Under the pieces are notes generated by a model that worked only from the letters and a program-made list of their open reading frames with translations, was not told the origin of the DNA and did no database searches. A stretch of 64,000 nucleotides of DNA from Symploca sp. SIO1C2 (lineage in GTDB: Bacteria > Cyanobacteriota > Cyanobacteriia > Cyanobacteriales > Coleofasciculaceae): assembly GCA_010672925.1 (NCBI GenBank), contig JAAHFP010000005.1:1-64000 (forward strand), in the 5' to 3' direction. The position numbers and the translations under genes were made by a program. Below, one piece after another: positions 16,633 through 25,138 of the stretch (position 1 is the first letter of the stretch; every line of letters starts with the position of its first letter).

Positions 16633-18165
16633 TCAATATAGGGGACAGGCAGTAGTGTGGAGCCAGGTCTCAACAAAAGCATCAATTCGATGAGCTATCG
16701 GAGCCAAGGCATCAGGATTAATTCCTAGATTATTTGCCAAATTAATCGTGAAATTTGTCAGAAACACTTGCTTGAGCTTGGTGAGCTTAGGTGCTACCTG
16801 GTTAACCGGAATTTCCAACTCCGCCCCAATTTGCTCCGTACTCCAATTCTGGCAATAGCAAAGCTGCAATATTCTCCTCTCTTCTGCACTTATAAAGGGT
16901 AAAATTGACTCTAAAAGAGAATAGAAAAATTTTTGACAGTGATTCTCCAACCATTCTTCTAGAGGAGCATCTAATTGAGCAATCACCTCGTTACTGAGCT
17001 CAATATCGAAACTTTCACGACACCCTTGAGCAAAAGCCTTCAAGAGCGATCGCTTGTAAGGCCGCAACTGCCGAGAAATATTGCATTGCGGAACATTGAA
17101 CACCTGTCCTATCTCTTGTTGATTAGCTGCCAAACCATACTTCCAAAGTCTGAGCAAGCTTTGTTGGTGAGGAGATAACTGCTCAAATGCGGCTGTGAGG
17201 ATAGCATCAATCTGATTATTTTGGTCTTCTTGTTCGAGCCTAGCTAAGGGTTGATTCGGCTCATAACGATAAATATCTTGGCTAATTTTTTCCCAGCCAG
17301 AGTCTGAAGCCAAGCCAAGGGTATTTGGATCAGCATCAGGATAGGAAAAACTCACTGTACGCCAATCTCGTACCGCCGAGATACAAGCTTTCAGCATTTG
17401 TTCTATCCTAATTTCATTAACTGCGGCCCCTGGCTCCGGTAGCGCTAATCGTCTTTGATGGTAATATTGAACAATTTGCTGTAATTCCTCTTCATTAGGA
17501 TCAGTCAAATGAGGACTGCCTGTGTTATACTTAGGAGTATAAATATCTTTAAAACACTGCCAAGCTAAAAAGTGTTGGTTAACCCCCTTCTGGTTAATTC
17601 TTCCTTCTAAAGCCCTTTGCAGTTCTGTTCGACAAGTATTCCGTAGCAGCCCCCAATCTGAGTAATTCCCCCAATTTTGTGGCGGATGTTCTCTCCGAAT
17701 TTGATTGTTCACCAGACCCTTGAGTCTTTTCCAAGCGTAACCTCTAATTGGGAAGAATAGTTCCAAGCGAAAATTTCTGAGCAGTTCCACCGGATCGCTG
17801 GCCAGCAGATTAGCTTTTTGAAAGTAATCTTGATAGGAGTATAGTTGTCTGAAAACATCAACACTACTATACTGGCGACTGAGATTAAGAGCGACATGAT
17901 AACAGGTTAGCTGTAAATAGGCAGATAAATGTCCCTGAGCATAGCCTTTGCCACCACATTCCTCTACTCCCAACTCTCCCCGCAAAACTTTTAAAAAATA
18001 CCGCGCCCAAAACTCTTCCGTCGCTTCTGGATCGCTCTCCAACAGACGTTGCATATTCCCTCGCAGTTTGGGCTCAGATTGCCAACCAGGAGTAGAGCGA
18101 TCGCCAGTTTCTGGAAAACCGCGAATAAACTGTGAAAATAGGGAAACAATATGGGCATTGGTCAT
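16633..18165 (-). CDS. Atypical sigma-70-like factor
   Basis: A 510-residue protein distantly related to sigma-70 factors. Two regions look like sigma region 4 helix-turn-helix modules: about residues 327-370 (LSPHQQSLLRLWKYGLAANQQEIGQ shortened, then VPQCNISRQL) and about 425-475 (SAEERRILQLCYCQNWSTEQ, then EIPVNQVAPKLTKLK). The N-terminal half (RYFLKVLRGELG, LELFFPIRGYAWKRL) probably replaces the sigma core domains. Such genes accompany DUF1822 and CHAT genes in cyanobacteria as I remember them. It is the first gene of the - strand operon, a position suited to a regulator. Whether it binds RNA polymerase is unproven. Confidence 0.75.
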   Translation of the reverse strand: MTNAHIVSLFSQFIRGFPETGDRSTPGWQSEPKLRGNMQRLLESDPEATEEFWARYFLKVLRGELGVEECGGKGYAQGHLSAYLQLTCYHVALNLSRQYSSVDVFRQLYSYQDYFQKANLLASDPVELLRNFRLELFFPIRGYAWKRLKGLVNNQIRREHPPQNWGNYSDWGLLRNTCRTELQRALEGRINQKGVNQHFLAWQCFKDIYTPKYNTGSPHLTDPNEEELQQIVQYYHQRRLALPEPGAAVNEIRIEQMLKACISAVRDWRTVSFSYPDADPNTLGLASDSGWEKISQDIYRYEPNQPLARLEQEDQNNQIDAILTAAFEQLSPHQQSLLRLWKYGLAANQQEIGQVFNVPQCNISRQLRPYKRSLLKAFAQGCRESFDIELSNEVIAQLDAPLEEWLENHCQKFFYSLLESILPFISAEERRILQLCYCQNWSTEQIGAELEIPVNQVAPKLTKLKQVFLTNFTINLANNLGINPDALAPIAHRIDAFVETWLHTTACPLY

Positions 18166-18252
18166 TAGTCATTAGTCATTGGTTATTAGTCATTGGTTAT
18201 TGGTTATTGGTTGTTAGTACAAAGAACAAAAGACAAACAACAAACAACAAAC
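18160..18252. repeat. CATTAGT/GGTTATT and CAAACAA heptamer arrays
   Basis: ATTAGTCATTGGTTATTAGT-type short repeats (about 18163-18215) pass into CAAACAACAAACAAC heptamers (18225-18252). They begin at the start codon of the sigma-like gene and fill the divergent intergenic region, so its promoter must lie in or beyond them. Confidence 0.7.
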
Positions 18253-18351
18253 TCCCTACATCTATTACTTGTGAAGGGCAAGGAGCATTTATGCACCGAG
18301 ACCTCTGCTAAAACCTTTAAAATAGGAAATACTGTCTGCCTGATCTCTCCC

Positions 18352-19902
18352 ATGCCCAAATGGTTTAATACCGCTGGCCCTTGCAAAGCGGACATTCACT
18401 ACATGCTCTCACCTCTGGTTAGGTTACCTCAGCTAGAGCGACTGATTAAGCAACAAGGCTATTTTGTGTTCCATGCTCCCCGGCAAACAGGCAAAACCAC
18501 TGCTATGTTAGCTCTAGCTCAACAACTTACCGCCAGTGGACAATATACGGCGGTGATGTTATCAGCAGAAGTGGGAGCTGCCTTTCCTCAGGATCCAGGG
18601 GCAGCAGAAGCAGCGATTCTCGACTCCTGGAGAAATGCTGCGAAATTTCGCCTTCCTCCGGAGTTGCAACCTCCTCCATGGCCTCAAGCTTCTGCCGGAC
18701 AGCGTATTGGTGTAGCGTTAAGTGAGTGGGCACAGCATTCCCCCCGTCCATTAGTAATCTTCATTGATGAAATTGATGCGTTACGGGACGAAACCCTGAT
18801 TGCTGTGCTACGGCAATTACGCTCAGGCTATCCCAACCGTCCTCAAGGATTTCCTCAGGCTCTAGCTTTAATTGGGGTTAGGGATGTGCGGGATTATAAA
18901 ATAGCATCCGGAGGCAGTAACCGTCTCAACACCTCTAGTCCTTTCAATATCAAACTAGAATCCCTAACCCTGCGTAATTTTACCCAAATAGAAGTAGCCG
19001 AACTTTACGCACAACACACCACCGCCACTGGTCAAGTTTTTTCCCCCGAAGCAGTACAAAGAGCTTTTGAGTTAACCCAGGGGCAACCTTGGTTAGTCAA
19101 TGCCCTAGCAAGGCAAATTGTCGAAGTTATTTTGCCAGAATCGCAACAGACGATAGAGACTAACCATGTGGATCAAGCCAAGGAAATCTTGATTCAACGA
19201 CAGGACACACATTTGGACAGTCTGGCTAGTCTACTGCGGGAAAAACCAGTGCAAGCCATCATTGAACCGATACTAGCAGGACAGGATTTAGGAGATATCC
19301 CCAACGATGATCTGCGATTCCTGATAGATTTGGGCTTGTGTCGCATGAGTTCCCAAGGGGGATTAGTCATCGCTAATCCCATCTATCAAGAAGTATTACC
19401 CCGTGTATTAAGCCAAACACCACAAGCATCCTTACCGCAAATTGCCCCGAGTTGGCTGATGCCTGATGGCAAACTAGACTCGGAGCAACTGCTAGAAGCC
19501 TTTCTTACTTTTTGGCGACAACATGGGGAACCATTACTCAAAAGTGCTCCCTACCATGAAATAGCACCCCATTTAGTCTTGATGGCTTTTTTGCATCGGG
19601 TGGTGAATGGAGGTGGTACCTTAGAGAGGGAATATGCCATTGGTAGCGATCGCATGGACTTATGTCTACGGTACGGAGATGTTACCTTAGGAATGGAATT
19701 GAAAGTGTGGCGTCAAGGACGCCCAGACCCCATCAAGGCTGGACTAGAACAGTTAGACCGCTATCTAGCTGGGTTAGGAATAAATCAGGGGTGGTTAGTG
19801 ATTTTCGATCAACGTCAGGGACTACCTCCGATTGCAGAGCGTACCACCACAGAAGCCGCCATAACGCCAAGCAATCGTACTGTTATTGTAATTCGAGGGT
19901 AA
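18352..19902 (+). CDS. AAA-like ATPase with PD-(D/E)XK-like C-terminus, copy 1
   Basis: A 516-residue ATPase of unknown biological role. Walker A is APRQTGKTT (residues 42-50, Lys48) and Walker B is PLVIFIDEID. A sensor-like segment ALIGVRDVRDYK follows. The C-terminal region has Asp436 and a Glu449-x-Lys451 signature (DRMDL, then GMELKVW), which fits a PD-(D/E)XK nuclease-like fold. I start it at the ATG at 18352 because the second copy begins at exactly the same residue; the 53 upstream codons are repeat-rich. It is followed 82 bases later by a near-identical copy. Proteins of this architecture are common in mobile or defence-like settings in cyanobacteria, but no substrate is known to me. 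Confidence 0.85.
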   Translation: MPKWFNTAGPCKADIHYMLSPLVRLPQLERLIKQQGYFVFHAPRQTGKTTAMLALAQQLTASGQYTAVMLSAEVGAAFPQDPGAAEAAILDSWRNAAKFRLPPELQPPPWPQASAGQRIGVALSEWAQHSPRPLVIFIDEIDALRDETLIAVLRQLRSGYPNRPQGFPQALALIGVRDVRDYKIASGGSNRLNTSSPFNIKLESLTLRNFTQIEVAELYAQHTTATGQVFSPEAVQRAFELTQGQPWLVNALARQIVEVILPESQQTIETNHVDQAKEILIQRQDTHLDSLASLLREKPVQAIIEPILAGQDLGDIPNDDLRFLIDLGLCRMSSQGGLVIANPIYQEVLPRVLSQTPQASLPQIAPSWLMPDGKLDSEQLLEAFLTFWRQHGEPLLKSAPYHEIAPHLVLMAFLHRVVNGGGTLEREYAIGSDRMDLCLRYGDVTLGMELKVWRQGRPDPIKAGLEQLDRYLAGLGINQGWLVIFDQRQGLPPIAERTTTEAAITPSNRTVIVIRG

Positions 19903-19984
19903 CTGCAATCTAAAATCTAAAATCTAAAATCTAAAATCTAAAATTGTTTATTGAGAGTATCCACCTACCACCTACACCTCTCCC
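19903..19984. repeat. AATCTAA and CCACCTA heptamer repeats between the two ATPase genes
   Basis: An AATCTAA heptamer array (about 19909-19943), then a short ACCACCTACACCT stretch just before the second ATG. The AATCTAA array also follows copy 2 (21540-21562), so it belongs to the duplicated unit. Confidence 0.75.
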
Positions 19985-21535
19985 ATGTCCAAATGGTTTA
20001 ATACCGCTGGCCCTTGCAAAGCGGACATTCACTACATGCTCTCACCTCTAGTTAGGTTACCCCAGCTAGAGCGACTGATTAAGCAACAAGGCTATTTTGT
20101 CATCCATGCTCCTCGGCAAACAGGCAAAACTACTGCTATGCTGGCTCTAGCTCAACAACTTACCGCCAGTGGACAATATACAGCGGTGATGTTATCAGCA
20201 GAAGTGGGAGCTGCCTTTCCCCATGATCCAGGGGCAGCAGAAAAAGCAATGCTAGGAAGTTGGCGCAATAGTGCCGAGGACTATTTACCAACTGCCCTTC
20301 ATCCACCTACATGGCCTAATGCTGATCCAGGAGTGCGCCTACAGGCGGCTTTAAGGGCTTGGGCAAAAGCTTCCCCCCGTCCATTAGTAATCTTCATTGA
20401 TGAAATTGATTCGTTACGGGACGAAACCCTGATTGCTATCCTACGACAATTGCGCTCAGGCTATCCCAACCGTCCTCAAGGATTTCCTCAGGCTCTAGCT
20501 TTAATTGGGGTTAGGGATGTGCGGGATTATAAAATAGCATCCGGAGGCAGTAACCGTCTCAACACCTCTAGTCCTTTCAATATCAAACTAGAATCCCTAA
20601 CCCTGCGTAATTTTACCCAAATAGAAGTAGCCGAACTTTACGCACAACACACCACCGCCACTGGTCAAGTTTTTTCCCCCGAAGCAGTACAAAGAGCTTT
20701 TGAGTTAACCCAGGGGCAACCTTGGTTAGTCAATGCCCTAGCAAGGCAAATTGTCGAAGTTATTTTGCCAGAATCGCAACAGACGATAGAGACTAACCAT
20801 GTGGATCAAGCCAAGGAAATCTTGATTCAACGACAGGACACACATTTGGACAGTCTGGCTAGTCTACTGCGGGAAAAACCAGTGCAAGCCATCATTGAAC
20901 CGATACTAGCAGGACAGGATTTAGGAGATATCCCCAACGATGATCTGCGATTCCTGATAGATTTGGGCTTGTGTCGCATGAGTTCCCAAGGGGGATTAGT
21001 CATCGCTAATCCCATCTATCAAGAAGTATTACCCCGTGTATTAAGCCAAACACCACAAGCATCCTTACCGCAAATTGCCCCGAGTTGGCTGATGCCTGAT
21101 GGCAAACTAGACTCGGAGCAACTGCTAGAAGCCTTTCTTACTTTTTGGCGACAACATGGGGAACCATTACTCAAAAGTGCTCCCTACCATGAAATAGCAC
21201 CCCATTTAGTCTTGATGGCTTTTTTGCATCGGGTGGTGAATGGAGGTGGTACCTTAGAGAGGGAATATGCCATTGGTAGCGATCGCATGGACTTATGTCT
21301 ACGGTACGGAGATGTTACCTTAGGAATGGAATTGAAAGTGTGGCGTCAAGGACGCCCAGACCCCATCAAGGCTGGACTAGAACAGTTAGACCGCTATCTA
21401 GCTGGGTTAGGAATAAATCAGGGGTGGTTAGTGATTTTCGATCAACGTCAGGGACTACCTCCGATTGCAGAGCGTACCACCACAGAAGCCGCCATAACGC
21501 CAAGCAATCGTACTGTTATTGTAATTCGAGGGTAA
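19985..21535 (+). CDS. AAA-like ATPase with PD-(D/E)XK-like C-terminus, copy 2
   Basis: A tandem paralogue of the gene at 18352, also 516 residues and offset by exactly 1633 bases. From about 20467 to the stop, and on into the 3' AATCTAA repeats, I see no difference from copy 1. The first 240 bases carry scattered silent changes. A block at about 20243-20368 is strongly diverged: residues after DPGAAE read KAMLGSWRNSAEDYLPTA instead of AAILDSWRNAAKFRLPPE. Walker A and B and the MELKVW motif are intact, so both copies could be active. The pattern suggests duplication followed by gene conversion of the 3' two thirds. Confidence 0.87.
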   Translation: MSKWFNTAGPCKADIHYMLSPLVRLPQLERLIKQQGYFVIHAPRQTGKTTAMLALAQQLTASGQYTAVMLSAEVGAAFPHDPGAAEKAMLGSWRNSAEDYLPTALHPPTWPNADPGVRLQAALRAWAKASPRPLVIFIDEIDSLRDETLIAILRQLRSGYPNRPQGFPQALALIGVRDVRDYKIASGGSNRLNTSSPFNIKLESLTLRNFTQIEVAELYAQHTTATGQVFSPEAVQRAFELTQGQPWLVNALARQIVEVILPESQQTIETNHVDQAKEILIQRQDTHLDSLASLLREKPVQAIIEPILAGQDLGDIPNDDLRFLIDLGLCRMSSQGGLVIANPIYQEVLPRVLSQTPQASLPQIAPSWLMPDGKLDSEQLLEAFLTFWRQHGEPLLKSAPYHEIAPHLVLMAFLHRVVNGGGTLEREYAIGSDRMDLCLRYGDVTLGMELKVWRQGRPDPIKAGLEQLDRYLAGLGINQGWLVIFDQRQGLPPIAERTTTEAAITPSNRTVIVIRG

Positions 21536-21588
21536 CTGCAATCTAAAATCTAAAATCTAAAATTGTTTGAGGCAACGCCTAGATTGAC

Positions 21589-22167
21589 TTAGAAAACGGG
21601 TAATGCTAGAGTAAATCCCGGTAAAACCCCTTCTCCTGATAAACTAGTCGGTAATGGTACAATTTCCTTAGCTTGATTTTGACGATAGATTTCTACTCGT
21701 TGCTTCTGAGGATCGATTAACCAACCTAACCGTAAACCACTATTCAGATATTCCTGCATTTTCTCGTGGAGCTGGCTCAAAGAATCAGTGCGAGAACGCA
21801 ACTCAATGACAAAATCAGGGCAGATAGGGGGAAATTTTTCCTGTTCTTCTGGAGTGAGCGTTTCCCAGCGTTCATTAGCAATCCAAGCCACATCAGGAGA
21901 ACGTTTGCCACCATTGGGTAGGGTAAAAATGGTGGAAGAACTAAACACTTTTCCGAGTTTGGTTTGACGATTCCAAATGACGAGATCTGCATTGAACTCG
22001 GATTCTCGATTGCCGCTGATTGCTCCAACGGGGGGCATAATGAATAATTCTCCTTTAGCGGTTTCTTCGAGTCGCCAATTTTCATTGATTTGGCAGAGTT
22101 GATAAAATTGCTCACTGCTTAAGCCTATGGTTTTTATATTTAAAATGACTGGCTCTGAAGTAATCAT
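21589..22167 (-). CDS. Uma2 family (DUF820) endonuclease-like protein
   Basis: A restriction-endonuclease-fold protein of the very abundant cyanobacterial Uma2/DUF820 family, 192 residues. Family landmarks are LSSEQFYQLCQINENWRLE near the start, GELFIMPP, then RSPDVAWI (catalytic Asp), PDFVIELRS (second acidic position) and the C-terminal YLNSGLRLGWLIDPQ and VEIYR. I start it at the ATG at 22167, because a GGAGGA ribosome-binding site lies at 22171-22176 on this strand; a start at 22203 would put that site inside the gene. The role of these proteins is not established, though many lie near mobile elements. Confidence 0.88.
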   Translation of the reverse strand: MITSEPVILNIKTIGLSSEQFYQLCQINENWRLEETAKGELFIMPPVGAISGNRESEFNADLVIWNRQTKLGKVFSSSTIFTLPNGGKRSPDVAWIANERWETLTPEEQEKFPPICPDFVIELRSRTDSLSQLHEKMQEYLNSGLRLGWLIDPQKQRVEIYRQNQAKEIVPLPTSLSGEGVLPGFTLALPVF

Positions 22168-22170
22168 TTT

Positions 22171-22177
22171 TCCTCCG
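22171..22177 (-). promoter_or_regulatory. Ribosome-binding site of the Uma2 gene
   Basis: CGGAGGA on the - strand, four bases before the ATG at 22167. It decides the start in favour of 22167 over the longer reading. Confidence 0.7.
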
Positions 22178-22195
22178 ACTCTATGCCAGATACTT

Positions 22196-22249
22196 CCTAC
22201 CACCTACCACCTACCACCTACCACCTACCACCTAATACCTACCACCTAA
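22196..22249. repeat. CCACCTA heptamer array
   Basis: About seven copies of CCACCTA, one interrupted by AATACCTA. The array ends exactly at the stop codon of the fructokinase gene. Related TGGTAGG arrays occur at 52508-52555. Confidence 0.85.
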
Positions 22250-23236
22250 CTAGCCTTGCTGGAAAAACTCCTCCACCTCTTGGGCTGTAGGTTGAGCCGC
22301 GATCGCTCCTGGCTTCAAAGTTGTCAGTGCCCCTACCACACTGGCATATTTAACCACATTTCTGGCAGCTTCAGCAGTGGCAAGACATTTCATTCCCTGT
22401 TGAAAAATCTGATGGACGAAACCAGCAACAAAACTGTCACCAGCACCGGTGGTATCTTGGACCTTCACCGAAAAAGCTGGTAATTTACCTTCGTAATCAT
22501 TAAGACAGTAACTAATTTCTTGATCCCCATCCGTCACTACAACCCCTTCGACTGAGTTAAGACGATGGGCAATAGCACCAGCATCAGTAGTATCAAATAG
22601 GAGTTCCGCTTCTTCCTTAGCAATTTTGAGAAAATCGATGTGCTTCAACAGCTCATGAATTTGGGGTACAGCAGCACTGGGGTTCGGCCAAAACACCGGA
22701 CGCCAGTTAACATCTAATAAAATTTTCACATCATACTGATTTGCTAGTTGCAGTGCCTTTTCAATGGCCTCACGAGTTTGGGGATAAGCCAACTCCAGGG
22801 TCCCAAAAACTAAAAATTCAGCACTTTTAAATAAAGATACAGGTAACTCTGAGGCTTCGAGAAAGGCATCGGCAAACTGAGTGGTATCCAGTTCACCAAA
22901 ACCGGCAAATTCCCGATCGCCGGTTTCTGAGCGCACGACATAAACTTGTCGCGTTGGTGCTGTGGGATGACGCTGAATACCAGTGCTGTCTACCCCTACT
23001 TCCTGTAACAATTGTACTAAGTTGTCTCCTGGTTGATCTTGACCTAGACAACCGACAAAGGCAGCAGGAGTTCCTAGCTTAACTAGGGCACAAGCAACAT
23101 TGGCAGGAGCGCCCCCAGGGTAAGGCGTCCAGGATTCCACTTGTTCAAGCGATCGTCCTAACTGATCAGCTAAACAGTCAAATAAAATTTCACCAAGGCA
23201 AATAACACTAGGATTAGTCACGGCTATACATTGCAC
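22250..23236 (-). CDS. Fructokinase, PfkB family
   Basis: An ATP-dependent sugar kinase of the ribokinase/PfkB family, 328 residues and full length. The N-terminal substrate motif is GGAPANVACALVKLG. The C-terminal ATP-binding signature is DTTGAGDSF (residues 261-269, catalytic Asp267). The opening ICLGEILFDCLAD and the conserved NWRPVFW segment fit fructokinases, which phosphorylate fructose from sucrose breakdown to fructose-6-phosphate. No sucrose genes are adjacent, so the substrate is inferred from family resemblance. It is transcribed divergently from the LuxR-type gene across about 110 bases that contain a hairpin repeat. Confidence 0.88.
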   Translation of the reverse strand: MQCIAVTNPSVICLGEILFDCLADQLGRSLEQVESWTPYPGGAPANVACALVKLGTPAAFVGCLGQDQPGDNLVQLLQEVGVDSTGIQRHPTAPTRQVYVVRSETGDREFAGFGELDTTQFADAFLEASELPVSLFKSAEFLVFGTLELAYPQTREAIEKALQLANQYDVKILLDVNWRPVFWPNPSAAVPQIHELLKHIDFLKIAKEEAELLFDTTDAGAIAHRLNSVEGVVVTDGDQEISYCLNDYEGKLPAFSVKVQDTTGAGDSFVAGFVHQIFQQGMKCLATAEAARNVVKYASVVGALTTLKPGAIAAQPTAQEVEEFFQQG

Positions 23237-23268
23237 TATATACTTTTCAGACTAGCAGAAAATCTCCT

Positions 23269-23298
23269 GCTTTCAGCTGCAAGCTGACAGCTGAAAGC
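23269..23298. repeat. AGCTTTCAGCTG hairpin repeat in a divergent promoter region
   Basis: Perfect 11-bp inverted repeat (23269-23279 with 23288-23298) and an 8-base loop. It lies between the divergent fructokinase and LuxR-type genes, so it is not a terminator of either. It resembles a dispersed repeat more than an operator. Confidence 0.55.
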
Positions 23299-23345
23299 TA
23301 AAATTGAAATATATGGTAAGTACATATACCAAGGGTAAAATACCT

Positions 23346-23621
23346 ATGGCTGTTAGCAAGTCTTATATATCCGGGTCTCTCTCAGACCGCGAACTGCAGA
23401 TTATCGAACTGGTAGCCGCTGGTTTAACCAATCAAGAGATTGCTCAGCAGCTGGAAATCAGTAAGCGCACTGTTGATAATCACATTAGCAATATCCTGAC
23501 GAAAACGTCCACAGATAATCGAGTTGCACTAGTACGTTGGGCTCTTGATTGGGGTAAAGTTTGCTTAAATGATATCAACTGCTGCATGTTACCAAAACCA
23601 AATGATGAAATACTTTCCTAA
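23346..23621 (+). CDS. Small LuxR-type helix-turn-helix regulator
   Basis: A stand-alone LuxR/GerE DNA-binding domain of about 91 residues with no receiver domain. SLSDRELQIIELVAAGLTNQ, EIAQQLEISKRTVDNHISNI and LVRWALDWGKVCL give the complete four-helix fold. The conserved C-terminal NCCMLP pair of cysteines is reminiscent of small redox- or light-responsive LuxR proteins of cyanobacteria (PedR type), but I cannot confirm that. The start is uncertain: 23346 (ATG), 23313 (ATG) and 23304 (TTG) are in frame. The next gene overlaps its end by 20 bases, so the two are probably co-transcribed. Confidence 0.85.
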   Translation: MAVSKSYISGSLSDRELQIIELVAAGLTNQEIAQQLEISKRTVDNHISNILTKTSTDNRVALVRWALDWGKVCLNDINCCMLPKPNDEILS

Positions 23622-24213
23622 CGGTTGCTATCCGTTACTGAAAGTTTTAGCCGTTGTGTTGAGTGCAGGATTGGTAGGTTGCCGCGATAGTGGTTATTTA
23701 ACTCCACCTACCCAAAGCTTGGGTGCATCTCTCAACAGTTCTGCTGCTGAGCAACAACCCCGCTATTCTTATGATGGTCGCTACTTAGTCTTTACTTCTG
23801 ACCGTCAGCAAGGGCGGGGCATTTTTCTCTACGATATCCAGCAACGGCGTTTGATCGATTTGCCTGGACTTAACAAATCCCTGATCATTCAGGAACAACC
23901 AGACATTAGTGCTGATGGTCGTTACATTGTCTATATTTCTGAGGAGTTGGGCAAGCCGGATGTCTTTGTTTATGACCGCCAAACTCTCAACTCAGAAGCG
24001 ATCACCAAAAATATCTTGGGAGAAATTCGCAACCCAACGATTAGTGGCAACGGTCGTTTTATTGCTTTTGAATCCAATCGCTCAGGACAATGGGACATTG
24101 AAATTTATGACCGGGGTTCCAATATTGAACTGTCTTTGCCTAATAGTTCATCAGCAGGAGTTGGTAGCCCCAATAACTCCCAGCCAGGATTGTCTTCGGA
24201 TAACCTAGACTAA
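23602..24213 (+). CDS. TolB-like beta-propeller lipoprotein
   Basis: A predicted lipoprotein of about 203 residues. A hydrophobic signal segment (LLKVLAVVLSAGLVGC) ends in a lipobox Cys. Three WD40/PD40-type blades follow: RYSYDGRYLVFTSDRQ, DISADGRYIVYISEE and TISGNGRFIAFESNRSGQ, each with the SxDGRyivF.S signature of TolB. It has half the blades of TolB, so it may pair with another protein or be a small periplasmic scaffold. I prefer the ATG at 23602 or the adjacent 23605, because they start just before the signal; 23569 would add eleven residues within the LuxR gene. Confidence 0.83.
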   Translation: MMKYFPNGCYPLLKVLAVVLSAGLVGCRDSGYLTPPTQSLGASLNSSAAEQQPRYSYDGRYLVFTSDRQQGRGIFLYDIQQRRLIDLPGLNKSLIIQEQPDISADGRYIVYISEELGKPDVFVYDRQTLNSEAITKNILGEIRNPTISGNGRFIAFESNRSGQWDIEIYDRGSNIELSLPNSSSAGVGSPNNSQPGLSSDNLD

Positions 24214-24295
24214 CTTCAACCAAAATCTTCACGACTTACTAGATCTGCATGAGTTACTAGTAGCCCAATCCCACATTCAGCAGCTGACAACTCAG

Positions 24296-25138
24296 TTGCT
24301 GAAAGAGCAAACTGAAGCTCAGATGATACAAACAGAAAAGATGGTCAGTTTGGGGAAAATGGTTGCTAGTGTTGCTCATGAAATTAAAAATCCTGCTGCT
24401 TGCATCAGTTGTAATTTTGAATTTCTCGATAGTTACTATGAAAATTTAATGGCAGTTTTAGTTGCCTATGAAGCAGAAGTAACTGAAGAATCTACTAAAA
24501 TAAAACAACTTAAAGAAGAAGAAGATTTTGATTTTATTTTAGAGGATTTGCCCAAAATTATCAAAAGTATTGGTACTGCTTCTGATAGATTAACTGAAAC
24601 TTTAGGCAGTTTGCACAACTTCTCTCACTTGGATGAAGCTAAGCCGACACTTTCTGATATCAATGAATGTATTGATAGTACTTTAATTATTTTACATAAC
24701 CGTATTAAATATAGTATCGAAGTAATTAAGAACTATGGAGATTTGCCATTAATAAATTGTTACTCAGGTCAACTAAGTCAAGTATTTATGAACATTATCA
24801 GTAATGCAATTGAGGCTCTAGGGGACAAGATGGCTGAGCAAAAAAAAGCTTCAAGGGCATGGCAACCTCAAATTAAAATTACTACGGAGATTTTAGAAAC
24901 AGCAGATACAGAGTTCGTTGCTATCCGAATTGCAGATAATGGTCCCGGAATACCCTTAGAAATTCAAGAACAAATATTTGACATGTTTTTTACTACTAAA
25001 CCAGTAGGGAAGGGAACAGGCTTGGGTTTAGCAATTAGCAATCAAATTGTTACAAAAAAACACGGAGGACAATTGCTCCTGTCTTCTCATCCAGATACTG
25101 GCACAGAGTTTCAAATCATTTTGCCCATATTTGGGTGA
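24296..25138 (+). CDS. Histidine kinase without a sensor domain
   Basis: A HisKA/HATPase_c kinase of about 280 residues. The H-box is VASVAHEIKNP (His28 counting from the TTG), the N-box IISNAIEALGD, G1 ADNGPGIP and G2 GKGTGLGLAIS. The phosphotransfer domain has an unusual insertion with KQLKEEEDFDF, as in some cyanobacterial kinases. The start is unclear. The frame is open back to 24209 and encodes a coiled-coil-like stretch (LLDLHELLVAQSHIQQL), but it has no ATG or GTG before 24323; TTG at 24296 is the best non-ATG choice. It follows the TolB-like gene by less than 90 bases. An N-terminal sensor may have been lost, or it may act as a soluble kinase fed by a partner. Confidence 0.82.
   Translation: MLKEQTEAQMIQTEKMVSLGKMVASVAHEIKNPAACISCNFEFLDSYYENLMAVLVAYEAEVTEESTKIKQLKEEEDFDFILEDLPKIIKSIGTASDRLTETLGSLHNFSHLDEAKPTLSDINECIDSTLIILHNRIKYSIEVIKNYGDLPLINCYSGQLSQVFMNIISNAIEALGDKMAEQKKASRAWQPQIKITTEILETADTEFVAIRIADNGPGIPLEIQEQIFDMFFTTKPVGKGTGLGLAISNQIVTKKHGGQLLLSSHPDTGTEFQIILPIFG

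Noticed and set aside
18193-18351. Longer N-terminus for the first ATPase copy
   Set aside because: The 53 extra codons are repeat-derived, and the second copy starts at the equivalent internal ATG.
19662-19913. Overlapping frame of 83 codons near the ATPase 3' end, seen in both copies
   Set aside because: It is duplicated only because the host gene is duplicated; the sequence is Arg/Ser-rich shadow coding.
23269-23298. Strong hairpin considered as a terminator
   Set aside because: It lies between divergent start codons, so no transcript ends there; it is treated as a dispersed repeat.
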